DNA of 64,000 bases, taken from positions 19,826,222 through 19,890,221 of the forward strand of contig NC_054085.1 of assembly GCF_017562075.2 (NCBI RefSeq), given 5' to 3'. The DNA comes from Anopheles merus (taxonomy: Eukaryota > Arthropoda > Insecta > Diptera > Culicidae). Position 1 is the first letter of the stretch, and each line of letters starts with the position of its first letter. Both the position numbers and the translations under genes were made by a program. Positions 63,906 through 64,000 of this stretch are shown here, one piece after another. Below the pieces are notes generated by a model. The model was not told the DNA's origin, ran no database searches, and saw only the letters and a list, made by a program, of their open reading frames with translations.

Positions 63906-64000
63906 TATGACACATTTCGGTGTCTCCCGTTACATACCCCGCCCCCCGCTCCCCTGGGGCCAATCTCGCCGGAAATGGTGAATCAAGTGTCAACATAAAA

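Overview
This is an insect genomic window, most likely from a mosquito of the genus Anopheles. It is dominated by non-coding, intron-like or intergenic DNA. Signs of this are the moderately AT-rich composition, many CA/GA/CAG runs, and no prokaryotic operon structure, tRNA, rRNA or CRISPR. Part of a Jockey/CR1-group (T1/Q-like) non-LTR retrotransposon is present, with MITEs and tRNA-like SINE fragments as in mosquito genomes. The genus is an inference from repeat style and was not tested by a search.

No complete, recognisable protein gene was found. Almost all open frames are short, compositionally random and overlap on both strands. The best coding candidates are exon-like. One is a minus-strand exon pair at 13667-14009 with a 67-bp consensus-like intron and a charged, coiled-coil-like C-terminus. 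Another is a minus-strand exon-like block at 7142-7404. The third is a stretch at 46300-48450 with several unusually protein-like frames. None could be assigned to a family.

The clear content is mobile and repetitive DNA. From left to right these are: a GATTC-type array with inverted arms (11037-11370) that surrounds a mosquito dispersed-repeat fragment; a hairpin MITE (12855-12990); a degenerate non-LTR retrotransposon on the minus strand (20905-22140) interrupted by an 80-bp SINE-like insert with a 13-bp target duplication; a hairpin (24781-24862); a long GA tract (26552-26692); a SINE split by a hAT-like MITE (26825-27437, perfect 8-bp target duplication) that carries a GGAATC minisatellite; a second SINE-like copy (36940-37075); a second hAT-like MITE (50994-51627) with a CGACTCC minisatellite; a cluster of related MITE ends (59934-60777); and a TIR family at the right edge (62450-63905).

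The most notable pattern is that three separate arrays are built from units with the same GANTC core (GATTC, GAATC, GACTC) in head-to-head palindromic pairs. Two of these arrays sit inside hAT-like elements bounded by TAGTG-type ends. Another is a 33-bp stretch repeated exactly 3.5 kb apart without obvious flanking homology.
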